A DNA stretch of 64,000 nucleotides from Sipunculus nudus (lineage: Eukaryota; Annelida; Sipuncula; Golfingiida; Sipunculidae): NCBI GenBank assembly GCA_026874595.1, contig CM049311.1, positions 63,821,453 to 63,885,452 of the forward strand, given 5' to 3'. The notes beneath the pieces were generated by a model. That model saw nothing but the letters and a program-made list of their open reading frames with translations, was not told the origin of the DNA and did no database searches. Below, in pieces: positions 35,785-49,040 of this stretch (its first letter is position 1; each line of letters opens with the position of its first letter). The translations under genes and the position numbers were made by a program.

Positions 35785-38207
35785 CATCCACAATCTTTAT
35801 TAAGAGGTTTCCTGTGACCTTGACCTTTGACCTCATGACCCAAAAATCAATTCAGGTCTTGCTTTTCCAATGGGACATATACAAGTCAAGTTTGAAATCC
35901 ATACATCAATAAAAGCAGGAATTATCATCCAGAAACTAATTTTTGGACAGATGGCTCCTGTGACCTTCACCTTTGACCTTGTGACCTCAAAACTGATAGG
36001 GTTCTTCCACTCTTGGCAGGTGAACTATATGGGCAAGATGAAAGATCTGAGATGAAATATTTGGCTGAAAATGCATCCACAAGCTTTTTAAAGAGGTTTC
36101 CTGTGACCTTGACCTTTGACCTCATGACCCCAAAATCAATTCAGGTCTTGCTTTTCCAATGGGACATATACAAGTCAAGTTTGAAATCCATACATCAATA
36201 AAAGCAGGAATTATCATCCAGAAACTAATTTTTGGACAGATGGCTCCTGTGACCTTCACCTTTGACCTTGTGACCTCAAAACTGATAGGGTTCTTCCACT
36301 CTTGGCAGGTGAACTATATGTGCAAGATGAAAGATCTGAGATGAATTGTTTGGCTGAAATTGCATCCACAAGCTTTTTAAAGAGGTTTCCTGTGACCTTG
36401 ACCTTTGACCTCATGACCCCAAAATCAATAAAGGTCTTGCTTTTCCAATGGGACATATACAAGTTTGAAATCCATACATCAATAAAAGCAGGAATTATCA
36501 TCCAGAAACTAATTTTTGGACAGATGGCTCCTGTGACCTTCACCTTTGACCTTGTGACCTCAAAACTGATAGGGGTCTTCCACTCTTGGCAGGTGAACTA
36601 TATGTGCAAGATGAAAGATATGAGATGAATTGTTTGGCTGAAATTGCATCCACAAGCTTTTTAAAGAGGTTTCCTGTGACCTTGACCTTTGACCTCATGA
36701 CCCCAAAATCAATTCAGGTCTTGCTTTTCCAATGGGTCAAATACAAGTCAAGTTTGAAATCCATACATCAATAAAAGAAGGAATTATCATCCAGAAACTA
36801 ATTTTTGGACAGATAGCTCCTGTGGCCTTGACCTTTGACATTGTGACCCCAAAATTTATATGGATTATCCACTACTGGCAAGTGAGCTATATATTCAAGA
36901 TGGAAGACCTGGGATGATAGTTTGGCTTAAAATGCATCCACATCTTTTTAAAGATGTCCTGTGACCTTGACCTTTGACCTCATGACCCAAAATTCAATTT
37001 TGGTCTTGCTTTTCCAATGGGACACATACAAGTCAAGTTTGAAATCCATACATCAATAAAAGCAGGAATTATCATCCAGGAACTATTTTTGGACAGATGG
37101 CTCCTGTGACCTTCACCTTTGACCTTGTGACCTCAAAACTGATAGGGGTCTTCCTATATTGGCAGATGACTTATATGTGCAAGATGAAAGGTCTGAGATG
37201 AAATGTTTGGCTGAAAATGCATCCACAATCTTTTTAAAGATGTGTCCTGTGACCTTAACCTTTGACCCCAAAATCAATTGGAGTTTTGCTTTTTCAATGA
37301 GACATATATAAGTCAAATTTGAAATCAATACATCAATAAAAGCAGGAATTATCATCCAGAAACTCATTTTTGGACAGATAGCTCCTGTGGCCTTGACCTT
37401 TGACCTTGTGACCCTAAAGTTTATATGGATCATCCACTATTGGCAAGTGAGCTATATATTCAAGATGGAAGACCTGGGATGAAAGTTTGGCTTAAAATGC
37501 ATCCACAGTATCTTTTAAATTGCCAGTCCAGTGACCTTGACCTTTGACCTCATGACCCTAGAACCTATAGGGTTCTTACTTTAGTGGTGGGCCATACATA
37601 AGTCATGTTTGAAATCCATATGGCTATCAACACTGGAGATATCATAAGAGGTGTGTGATTTTCACCATATATGGCAATATTCAAGGTCAAGGCCACTATC
37701 ATAGGAAAGGTCATGACCCCAATTTAAATAAACATCATCCCATAACCCATACCTATGTATATGCATAATATAAAAGAAATCTGTCCATTAGTTTTTGACT
37801 TATAATGCTCACAGTACTGTAAGGTGGCAATTTTGGGGGTATTAAACAGCATGAAAACAAGTAGAGAACAATAGGTGGCGCCACTAGTTTCTGGAACATG
37901 ACAACCCCATCCATGATCTTCCATCAACTTGATTTTGGGATAAATCCATGCAAGATTTCTTGAGATATTAAAGAATTTGTGTGATTTTCCCCAAAATTGG
38001 ACCTATTCAAGGTCAAGGACACTCTCCTAGTAAAGGTCATGACCTCATTTTAAATAGGCGTCGTCCTCTTACCCATATCTATACATATACCAAGTTTGGT
38101 AAAGTTCCGTGAAATATTTTTTGGGTTATCGTGCCAACAAGATTTATATGTGGCGGCGGGACCGGTATGAAAACAGTATCCCCCGACTTTGTCTGGGGAT
38201 ACAATTA
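35785..38207 (+). mobile_element. Family-2-type element with ~289-bp tandem array
   Basis: Units of about 284-289 bp (starting near 35805, 36095, 36384, 36668, then more diverged copies to about 37570) contain TGACCTTGACCTTTGACCTC, TTTCCAATGGGACATATACA, GGAATTATCATCCAGAAACT and TTGGACAGATGGCTCCTGTG. A non-repeated 3' part has a GGTGGCGCCAC box (37875) and ends in a stem-loop 38176-38202 (GTATCCCC ... GGGGATAC) and AATTA. Open frames across the units are repeat artefacts. Confidence 0.85.
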
Positions 38208-39046
38208 ATGTCACATGAGATTTGTGGGTAAAAAATTGAGTTTTCATTAAAGTAATATATAAAAATATTACACATTACTTTAATAATAAATACAAACATC
38301 AGATTTAAATCCTTAGAAAACACTAGGCCTATAAACTGAATTAAATTAAGACTTTATTTTCACCTGTTATTACAGAAATTCCATGTTGTTTGTTAAAGGT
38401 AAGGAGCCACTATAGACCACAGGCTCCATAGCGAATGTAATCATGCAACCAACGTGCAAAATGTCTCAGAACCATGAACATTCCGAGTTTATAAAATGCT
38501 GAAAATATACAAGGGCTATGCCTAGGGTTGGATACCAGTTGATTCGTCACCACAGTCATTTCGTCACCAATTTACATGCGGTACCAAATGGTCAATTCGT
38601 CACCAATATTTTGTATGATAAAATGCTATCTATTACAATTAAAATTAAAACACACAATGATACCTATACTGAAAAGTTTGTTTGGTTGTTGATTCTTTTC
38701 ATTAACGGCTCAGGATACACCATGCAAGGAGTGGATTACATATAAATACAAACATTGCGCAGCATGGCCAACTGGCCGCCAATGGTATTCAGGGCTATTT
38801 ACGTCACTGCTCACCGCAAACGATTCCCCCTTGCAGCCCGCTTGAAATGTTCTTTTATTTCACACACAAAGGTGTTTTCGTTAATAAAATCCAAGGAGCC
38901 ACTATAGAACGCGGGCTTCGCTTCTATTGAGAAGCGTATAAATAAAATTGTCTCCTCTCATTCCCTATTTTAACTCCTACTTTTCCCTGTAGATGTCCCC
39001 ACACTCAACTCTTCTAACATAAACAACTACTTAGCATCAGAAGTCG

Positions 39047-39110
39047 CCTGAATCGGGAATCGAACCTACGATCTCTAGACTAGGAGCCCTAAGCGCTACT
39101 AAGTGAGCCG
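39047..39110 (-). repeat. tRNA-derived SINE head, copy 1
   Basis: The minus strand reads CGGCTCACTTAGTAGCGCTT ... GGTTCGATTCCCGATTC: A-box-like and perfect B box. The cloverleaf is incomplete, so it is not a functional tRNA gene. Confidence 0.7.
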
Positions 39111-39405
39111 TGAAGACGAGATACCAGCAAGAGCAAGTTTTGATGATTTATACATGCGATTGAGGAGGCATCTATCGCGAAAATGGGAAACCATTTACTA
39201 TTTTAACAGGAAATTTAAGCTTTAGGTGGGGGCTCCGCCCACACACCCCCGTTCAGAACACTATAGAACGCGGGCTTCGCTTCTATTGAGAAGCGTATAA
39301 ATAAAATTGTCTCCTCTCATTCCCTATTTTAACTCCTACTTTTCCCTGTAGATGTCCCTACACTCAACTCTTCTAACATAAACAACTACTTAGCATCAGA
39401 AGTCG

Positions 39406-39469
39406 CCTGAATCGGGAATCGAACCTACGATCTCTAGACTAGGAGCCCTACGCGCTACTAAGTGAGCCG
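39406..39469 (-). repeat. tRNA-derived SINE head, copy 2
   Basis: Same as copy 1 with one visible base change in the A-box side (CGTAGG for CTTAGG). Confidence 0.7.
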
Positions 39470-40598
39470 TGAAGACGAGATACCAGCAAGAGCAAGTTTT
39501 GATGATTTATACCTGCGATTTAAGAGGCATCTATCGCAAAAATGGGAAACCATTTACTATTTTAACAGGAGATTTAAGCTTTAGGTGGGGGCTCCGCCCC
39601 CACACCCCCGTTCAGACGGGGAACCCAGGTTCCCCGGACCCCTCCTCCTCTAATATAATAAACTCCAGCTATGAACTAAATTAAATACGGGAATTCTGAG
39701 GAAAATGATATGTATCGGCCTTTTCCAGGAAACAATTTATTATGCGACACCCGTTGTACCGGTAGTAGGCTGAAGCCCGGTTTCTATAGTTCTGCCAAAT
39801 CCAAGTCCACAATTGACACAGAGAAACAAGTCACCAAAATAACTTTCTTAAATCTTAATCGGCCTTTGCAGAGTATAAAAGTTTTTTTTTTTTTTTGCAG
39901 TAACTATTTTCCCAGCCATATTTCATTCTACTATCAAGAAACAATATTCTGTTCTTCTGTCATTCCCTATGCATTTGAATTGCTGATTTTAAGTACGTGC
40001 CCGGCCAAGTCCTGTGCTGCATTTTGACGGTCACTTCGTCACCAATTTCCTTTGGTGACGAAATGACTGTGGTGACGAAACGACTGGTTCCCCTAGGGTT
40101 TTAGTTTTCACTGTGGTTCCTTGGCTTAAGCCCCAAAGGCCCTCCCAAAGGACACCTAATATCGCTCACAAACCTGACCCACTCTTCCACATGAAATAAG
40201 CTTGTCAAATGTCTGTGCTATAAGATTAGGATACAGAAGTCTGTGAAAATAATATTACCAGAGCCGTGTATATCATAAAATGTCCAGTGTTCAGGATGGT
40301 TGGTTATTTTCCTTTTTTATACATCTGGATTTCTTTCCGGACTCGCTCCCCTTGAAGGCACTCGGTAAAATCCGGAATTTCCGCGGAATTTCCGAGGATA
40401 TTCCGAGATTCCTCGGAATAAAAGTTTGAGCCTTTCCCTCAGCAAAAGATCCCTGAAAGTAGGAAAAAAATTCACATACATATAAAATAAAAAATTATCT
40501 TCCTATTTCTTTAAGGTTCCGTTCTAATCTTCGACTTTTAAAGGCGTATTCTACGGTTTTCCGAGCCAGATCTTACCAGCCCGGGACGACGGCCTTGT

Positions 40599-42697
40599 GG
40601 CAATAAATAAAACTCGGAAGTCGGAAGTCGGAAGCCTTCGGAAGTCGGAAGCCGTTTTAATTTTTAGTATAATGTTAAAAATAACGATCATACCAACACT
40701 TTTTCGTGTTAAAATGTAAGATATAGACCCCCTTTGCAAAACCAGGAAGTTGCACAAACGTATATTCCCATATATGAAAATTAAAGCATTTTTAATGCGT
40801 CGGAAGCCTCTCGGAAGTCATTCTGAGGTGTCAGATGATGCTCAAAATGCATAAAACTCGGAAGTCAAAACTATAGCACCAACCGACAATGACACAGAAA
40901 AAGTCTTGCATTATTCCAGATTTTGATTAAAGTGATATTTATGTATTTGGATAAAATCATAATGTATATTACTAATTAAACATAATGATATATAAAATTT
41001 ATAAAAAAATAAATGTTGAAATATACATTCAAATGTAATACATTATATATCATATCGTGACGTAATATTTTAATAAAGTGTAATAATTCTTTTAGAATAG
41101 AATATTATATCATATAAAAAAATAAGTACAACTTAATATTTATTTGTATTATAATAATTTTACATATATAATACTATTCAAATATTTGATAAAATACATA
41201 AATTTTTATATAAATGTAAAAAAGTATCAAACTGTCGCAGCCTTGCAGAAACTGGTAAAACCGTAAGAAAAGTCCATTCAGTTTTGTAATAATAAAACTA
41301 ATTTATTTTATCCATTAGGGTGCTATATACAATATAAATGAAACTAAATTTTATCCATGCATTAGGATGCTTTATATGGAACGCATATAACTCTCCAAGG
41401 CTTGCTGAATACTGATCACCCAACGTATCAGGAAACATTTTTAGAACATTGCACAGACAATTTGCAGAAAACATTATAAAAACACTTCCAAAATATTTCG
41501 AAAATTTAAAAATATGTAAAACTACATATAACTATGAAAGATTTAAAAAAAAGGCATGTGATGTTGCAAAAACATTGATATAAATTATAACAGTATCTTT
41601 ATATTTTAATTTTAGCTTAAAATAATTTATGTAGGAAGGATATTACATTATTATATGATTCCATAGAACATTTTTTTAATTTTACACTTTAAAGCCACAT
41701 TCTTTTTGGAAACATTTTAAGAACAGCTTCATAAAATGTTTATGCTAACTAAAGATCAGGCAATAAGAACAAGGAAACGCGTGTGCCTTTAAGGTAACGT
41801 AATGAAATATTACATAAGTTGTAATCAGTTACAAACTAATAGGAGGAATCGCAACCTAAAATTTTTTCTGCCATTTGTTATCCATTTTATTTGTTAGAAT
41901 AACTCGCTAGGTGGAGGGGATAAATTATCACATAAATGAATGGATATATTAATACTCATATTATATACAATTTAATAATTTCATATATTAATTTATATTG
42001 ACTTATATAACTTTGTCTTACTTAATTTAGGAATATTGATTATATTGTATTTTTATAATATATGATATTTTATCATATAATATAATTTAATATCAAATTA
42101 TATCGCTGTTGAATGAATATATAATTATATCGTCATCTATATATGTTATTTAACACACTGTGTATACATTTTAATATACTTGTTATTATGTAATTATATT
42201 TTGCATCATGTATGTATTTGTTCAATGAAAAAAAATAGAGAATACCGTTTTGTATTATAATGGGTTTTTTATTTGTTATTATAGTATTTTATATTCATAT
42301 TTTACATTTCAATATCAATTTATATATTATTTTGTTATTTATATACATTTTGATTTTGTTCAAATACATATATAAATATTACCTAAATTAACAATTTATA
42401 TGTCGTTGTCGGTTGGTATAATGTGGCTTGACTTCCGAGTTTTATGCATTTTGAGCACCATCTATCACTTCAGAATGACTCCCGAGAGGCTTCCGACGCA
42501 TTAATTATGCTTTAATTTTCATATATGTTAATATATATCTTTGAAACTTTCTGGTATAAAAAAGGGTGTCTATATCTTCCGTTTTAACACAAAAACTTGT
42601 CGATTTGTTCGTTATTTTTAAAATTATAATAAAAAATAAAACGGCTTCCGACTTCCGAAGGCTTCCGACTTCCGACTTCCGAGTTTTATTTATTGCC
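40599..42697. mobile_element. Mutator-like non-autonomous element with ~295-bp TIRs
   Basis: An exact 9-bp direct repeat CGGCCTTGT flanks it (40590-40598 and 42698-42706). The ends are GGCAATAAATAAAACTCGG and its reverse complement. Terminal inverted repeats extend about 292-297 bp (40599-40890 and 42401-42697) with high identity, including CGGAAGTCGGAAGCC and ATGCATAAAACTCGGAAGTC. The 1.5-kb centre is extremely AT-rich with no coding frame. A 9-bp duplication with long TIRs fits Mutator-like elements. Confidence 0.8.
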
Positions 42698-42706
42698 CGG
42701 CCTTGT

Positions 42707-45000
42707 TTATGGTAGATCATACCTAAATCCGGTGGTTTCATGAGAATTCGTGGAGAGTATAAACAGCTGACAGGCCTGGATAAAAAGGATATGGCCAGTA
42801 AAGAGAGTGAATTGTAGATTTATCAGATATACTCCTCTTATTGGTAATAAGATCATGAAATATTGTGAAAGGCCACAACTAAAGAAAGGGGCAGGGCATG
42901 GAGAGAGATTCTACAATTAAAGGAAGTGGCATGAAATTTGGACAGGGAGGCTAAAGCAGTATGTGTCTACAAGTGTCTTCATTTACCACTGGCATTATTA
43001 AAATTCTATTTTTTATTAGTCCAATGAACAAAGGAACACATTTGAAAACAAAATCATTTATTAACATCTGAACCATAACAATCAAATGAAATATGTACAA
43101 ATTGAAAGTAAATTAAGCCTCATGAAATACACCTGATACCACAATGAAATATTGAATTTAAAATACCAATGTAATGATTTTTAATACCGAGTGCCCCCCA
43201 TGAAACTGGTATGCAGCGCCGCCTACCGTTTCGTTTAGGAACAAGTTATTCAACTGGACCCAACATCCCATTTTAACAAGTGATTGGACACATTACGTAG
43301 GCCTATGACAAGTTTACTTATTAAAATGTCCGTTTCAAATAAGTAAACCAATGCAAACGGTCGTCACAATCGCTGTAATACGGTCCATTGACAATTCTTC
43401 AATTATACAAAATAACCATTAGCCTAAGTTATAGCAAACGTAATTTTTGAAATGCTCTTATATAAAAAACCATATAATTTTTTCCTTATTATAAAATGTA
43501 TGTTATATGATACAGAATGTTGAACTTCGCATGTCCTAATTTAACATTATCACACACACACACACACACACACATATATACACTTACATGCCTCTTCATA
43601 AGCTTATATACATTTACAAAGTAGCCTACACGGGGGAGTTTGGGTGTGTGGTTATATGTATATAAAGTGATAGATATAATTGGATAGATAACACTAACGC
43701 ACGCGCGTGAAACGAGGAAGGTTAGCAATATAACCGCAGAACTAACAGGAAAACGGAACGTCATAAAACTGGAAGTGTAGGGTGGGGGGGGGGGGGGATT
43801 TCAGTTGTCCAGTTTCCATTACCATGGTGGGGGACGTCTCCGAGCCCCTGAATAGAATTAGAGGGAATATTAGGCCTATCTATTCAGAAACCAACACAAA
43901 GTAAAACCCCTTGCGATTCTAATCTAAACAACCTGCATTAAAAATCATATCATTTATCAGTAATTTTCCTATTTTATTTTTTCTGAATTACTGCATTTTA
44001 TTGATATTTGAGGATTTTTCGACATTGTGACCCCTTTTTAAACAAATTATGTATTTTACTAATTGCAGTTTGATACATTTAATTTCAAAATTACATTAAT
44101 TTAATTGGTGGGGAGAGTGCTTATGTCCCCAAGTCCCAAACCAAAGTGGGCACATGTTTAATTTTTTATATAGTGATATAGGAGTTTTAAATGAGACTGG
44201 GTCCCGATGCTTATCATGGAAACAGCTGGTCGGAATTAGAGAAGCGAAAAAGATTGATATAAGGGAAAGTAATTACTATTGACCCAAATTGTAAATAAAG
44301 AACTGATTAAATAATCAAACAGAAATGATCATGGTATGATCAGGAGTCAGGAAGAAACAGAAATCAGACTATCAAGGATGTAACATTTGCCAGGAGATGA
44401 GAATTAGTGATAAATTAGTTTTCCCAGAGAGCCATAGATGACGCCACCTGTGGTCATATCTTTCAAACATTTCCCTCCTCCTCCGAAAAGCTTCCCTCCG
44501 TTCCCATTCCGCTTCCCTGGCCGCCTGCATTCCACAGGTCTCTTTCTTTTTTTTATCTCTCTCTGTCTTGTCTCTCTCACATATTATCAAAGATAATAAA
44601 AATAATAATAATAATATTAATAACGTTCCCAAATTATTCCTTAATTTGATTGTTTCTCCCTCGATATGCATGTACTTCGATACAGCAGATTATAAACGAA
44701 AACACAAACTTTTTGCGTTATCTTTATTTTTGTATTTTAGGATGAACCCATTATGGCGGTGTGATTCAAATCCTGAAATATTATGCCAATTACATAAAAA
44801 ACCTTATTGTATTATCCATTGCCATGACGTCCAGTAACTCTGCGTCTGGTCGAGATTATACTCGACTAAATTCCCTATCATTCACTTAAAATTATACATG
44901 TATACCGGTGTATATAATCAGTTTGTGAATATATTGCCATTCAGAGGAGCAGGCCCTGCTTGATGCAATGCACACACACACATATATTTATGTATGTATG

Positions 45001-45033
<33 letters not shown>

Positions 45034-45239
45034 GTATATATATAGACATCTGTGTGCTTATTATGATGAAGATTCCATGCAGTTCTTACTGACAAATTAA
45101 AAAGGAGAAAAGTAAACTGTTAACTAGAATATGGTTAGTCGACAAGCGACTACGTGTATCCACCTAAAAAAGTGTGGTACGTGTGAAGTGAGGCATGGAT
45201 TGAGAGAAAAGAGTAAATAGAATGAGATGTGATGCATAT
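42707..45239. other. Intergenic DNA without recognised gene
   Basis: Contains a (CA)n run (43551-43574), a poly-G run (43782-43798) and an AT/GTAT microsatellite (44985-45045). A short Arg/Glu-rich minus frame near 44450-44545 has no support as an exon. Confidence 0.5.
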
Positions 45240-46430
45240 TAGCATGTATGTCTGTCACTTTATTATGATTGTAGATGGTGCCACCTGTCATTTGAACATG
45301 AAAGCTATCTAAGATGTAAACACATGCTACATTTCAGGCGGATCGGTCAAACAACTGTCAATGTGAATGCTTTTTACCCCAGTCCTGAGATATAAGCATG
45401 GATGTCTGCAGAGTTAACATGATAATAGGTGGCGCCCATATAAGGAGAAACGAGAAATTCCAAGATGAATATAGATACAAAATTTCAGACAGATACGTTA
45501 AACCACTGCCGAGATCTGAGTGTTTTCACCCAAAACAGGAAAAAACAGTTGGACAACATTTGCAGGTGGCGCCACCTGTTTTGTGTATGATCAAGAGCTA
45601 TGTGAGATCTATACACATGCAAAATTTCAGGCAGACACGTCAAACCAGTCATTAGACATTAGCATGGATGTCTGCAGCGTAAACACGATTGTAGGTGGCG
45701 CCATCTGTCTTTTAAACGAGAACACCCTACGAGATGTATACACATGCAAAATTTAAGGCAGACAAGTCAAACCATTGATTTTAACCCAAGGCAGATGAAC
45801 AGATAGACAATGTCCAAACATGGTTGCAGGTGGCGCCACCAATTTTGCTAATGGTACAGAGTTATGTAAGATCTATACACATGCACAATTTCAGGCCTAC
45901 TACGCTAAACCAGTCCTGGAATATCAGATAGATCTCTGCAGCGTGAACATGATTGTAGGTGGAGCCATCTGTCATATAAACGAGAACTCTACCCGAGATG
46001 TATATAGATAGAGAAATTTCAGATATACAAGTCAAACCTCTGCAGTGATATGAGTGACTTAAACCCAAGGCAGACGAACTGATGGACGCCGTGTAAAAAT
46101 TTTTGTAGGTGGCGCCACCAGTTTTGTGAACGATATAAAACTATCCAAGAGCTACACTCGTGCAATTTTTCAGCCTGATTGGCCAAACGAGTCCCAAGTA
46201 AGGGGGTTTTTGTGTGAAAAAAGACGCACAGATAGACGCTGTGCAGAGAAGAAAGGTCAGAGGTCTACCAAAAATGAGGGCACAGCATTGACCCGATCAT
46301 AAGCCCGAGTTTCGTAAAATCCGTCCAGTGGTTACGGAGTAGTTCTCCGGAAACCTATGCGGCGGCGGTGGCGACGGAGGCTGGCTGAAAACATAGTATC
46401 CGCAAAACTCTGTTTTGGCGGATAAAATTA
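45240..46430 (+). mobile_element. Family-2 element, dimeric ~130-bp repeat array
   Basis: Alternating units start with GGTGGCGCCACCTGT or GGTGGCGCCACCAGTTTTG (about 45428, 45565, 45696, 45832, 45957, 46108) and share ACACATGCAAAATTTCAGGC and AGTCAAACCA. A unique 3' part has AAAGGTCAGAGGTC and GACCCGATCATAAG, a GCGGCGGTGGCGACGG stretch, and ends in a stem-loop at 46396-46424 (TATCCGC ... GCGGATA) and AATTA. Confidence 0.8.
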
Positions 46431-49040
46431 CCTCAAGAGACGAAACGAGCCCACAAATGGACCCAATGCATGATTATACATTGATATAATTAATAATATA
46501 ATCATTCCCCAAACAATGGATAAGCCAATTAAAAATTTTCTTTCTTTTTTTTATATCAAATACCATTTATGAGGAAACATGCATGGACTTTTATTTTCAA
46601 CAGCTACTTATAAATAATAAGTTATTAGAATAGTATATACCCTGAAACTATAGTGCACATCTTGGAAAGAGTCAATATGACCATTGAATAATCAGTTGTT
46701 AATTAAGTGTTTATACCTGGAACTTGTAAACCATTCACAAATGAAAAACCTATTCTGTATCTGCACTCTGTCGATACAGAGAATTATTGAGAAGTATATG
46801 ACGTGGGCGCCAGGGCAACCATGCATATACAATTTATGCATGACCTATATGTATCATGTTTACCCAGCCGACCCTAATTAAAAAACAAGCAATTAAGGAC
46901 CATGCAACGCTGTAATTAGATTCTTTTAGTACGCTAGCACACATATAACTTTCTAATGGGTTGGTTACAGCTTTACTGATCACATCTTTGAACCAAGCCA
47001 GGCTTTAAATGCAAATTTCAATTAAGTAATTAACCCATACACAGAGATAAGCTCTGGTGTCCTAACGACAGGTTGGGACTTGCGGGTCAGTCATTTTGTT
47101 TCCCCAGAATCTATGTATAAAACGGATATCCAATTTACAAATTATAATTAAGAAATAATGTGCATTCTTTTCGTATCTAGGTGAATCAAATCATCCCCAT
47201 ATTATTTTATTCCATTCCATCAAAAGGCCAGGGATATACTGCATGTTTTTGCTTTTTCATTTTATTCGAGAGCGTTTCAAATTAGCGATATTCGCTAAGG
47301 GGAAATGTTCGCGAAAATAAAACTATTGTGAATAAGGCTCCACATTTGCACATGTGAACAGTAATTTTTCTTATATAAAATTCCTCTATGGCATATCACG
47401 TATACATATATATTGTTCCGGTAGCGTCAATATTAGCACACACTGAGTGTTACCCGTAATTCAGATATTGATAATTTTAATGATATAATTTTTTTGTATA
47501 TCTGCCATGCAGTATACATCATGAAGAATTAACACCTGTTCGATGTTCCCTCAAGTTCTCGTGCAATTGTTAAGACTCTGCATACATATATTAGGTAAAT
47601 GTTATAATAATGCACGGTTATGTACATTGTTTAAGAGATGTACTGTATGGTAAATTGCGAAAATGAAACCCTCGCAATACACTGAGGAATTGAACATGGC
47701 GAACATTTAACCTCGCATATATAGAGATAACCACATCATCTTTAGATAATTTACAAGTACATGTACATTGTCAGCACATCCTGCAGGTTCATCAGTACTC
47801 AAACGTGGAAAAAATAACTAACAATTCAGATTCTGCAGGGCATCCGCTTTAGATTCATCATTGATATATGTCATTAGGATTTCTATATTTTAACATATTT
47901 TGATCATATTTTTATCGGAATCATCATTATATATAAACATCATATTGGTAAGACGCACACGTACATGAACACAAACAGACACGGGGACTGAGAGATTTAC
48001 TATGATAGGTCACCGGGTGGATTACTCTGCCGTTTCCCCACTGATCAAATTTCCCAGATATATGAACCCCATAACCTTCAGTTTCCCAGCTCCGGGTTAC
48101 CAGGCCACAACATAAAAGTGATCATATTTCAGAAGCGAAAGACAATTTCTAATAGGGGCACTTCGGCTAAGTTGCTGGCAGGGTGCCAGATGCTGGGGTG
48201 GGCACAGCCTGGATACTGAATTGGAAGCCCGATTAATTTCACAATTTAGAAGTATAGGTTATAATACTTTTATCTTATTTCTAAGATATTGTGTATACAT
48301 TAAGCTTATTTATTATGAAACTGTCAGAATCCAGGAAACCATTACCACATGCATGCACACGACACGTCTCGTTCAAACAAATATCAGTTGTACTTCATTT
48401 GATTAAAATATTGAAACTGATTTTATTCAGTGAAAGTGGAGAAATACTGTAATTATGTAAAGGTATAATATGGAATAACTTTCCTCAGACGATGTGTATA
48501 AAAATAGTCATTCTTTTCTAATATATTGTATACATTAAAATGAATCGGGGTAAAATAAAAAAGTAAAATATAGACTTTACCCATGCAGCTTTATATGCGT
48601 AAATGGAGCTGTATACATATAATAAAACATGCATAAATGTTCAAAGAATGCATGAAGAAACATAAAAGTATATATTGTTATCTCAGATTCCCGTGTTAAC
48701 ATATTTTTATAAAATAAATATATATTTATAAGGATAAGATTCGAATTAAAATTTGGATACATCCTGGGGTTCAAAAGAATTGGCCTGTTTGTAAGTCGAC
48801 TTGGCCACATGTCACTAATATGTTCTCCATTGTACATAATGTGATAACTTCGCCTTGGCCTATTTAGACTTTTCTAATCAATGCCTTGCATGGAATGGTT
48901 CATTTTTCATCAGCCACGGATAAAACTTTTTGACACAGGAGATAAACACTGCATGACATGCATGTGTACCTATAGCATATATTTCTGCTGCATATTATAC
49001 TCAGGATGCATGAACAGAACTTCCAGCAGACCCTATATTA
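46431..49040. other. AT-rich intergenic DNA, nothing recognised
   Basis: No coding signal or known element. Confidence 0.45.

Larger units (their letters stand above)
38900..39617 (-). repeat. Two 359-bp tandem units with tRNA-derived SINE head
   Basis: Copies from 38900 and 39259 are almost identical (few substitutions), so the duplication is recent. Each has, on the minus strand, a tRNA-like stretch with a perfect B box GGTTCGATTCC. Both also contain GCTTTAGGTGGGGGCTCCGC. Confidence 0.85.
38521..40098. mobile_element. 1.6-kb TIR element enclosing a duplicated tRNA-derived unit
   Basis: Inverted ends share TTCGTCACCACAGTCATTTC plus GTCACC at 38542 and, reversed, at 40042-40082. Both outer ends carry CCTAGGG, either a 7-bp target duplication or part of the terminal repeat (the motif is palindromic, so undecidable here). 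The inside holds two 359-bp tandem units with tRNA-like sequence. No transposase frame. Confidence 0.65.

Noticed and set aside
35870-36917. Series of 60-110-codon open frames with similar peptides (VTFTFDLVTSKLIG, MAGELYVQDERSEM)
   Set aside because: They recur with the 289-bp unit, are interrupted by stops in each unit and appear again reversed at 54.8-55.7 kb; products of the tandem repeat, not genes.
39047-39110. Functional tRNA gene
   Set aside because: The B box is perfect but acceptor-stem pairing and a full cloverleaf are missing and the unit is repeated; tRNA-derived SINE is the better reading.
44372-44671. Minus-strand frame with AREAEWERREAFRRRREMFERYDHRW
   Set aside because: Looks like a charged helix, but there is no convincing acceptor or donor and no partner exons on that strand.
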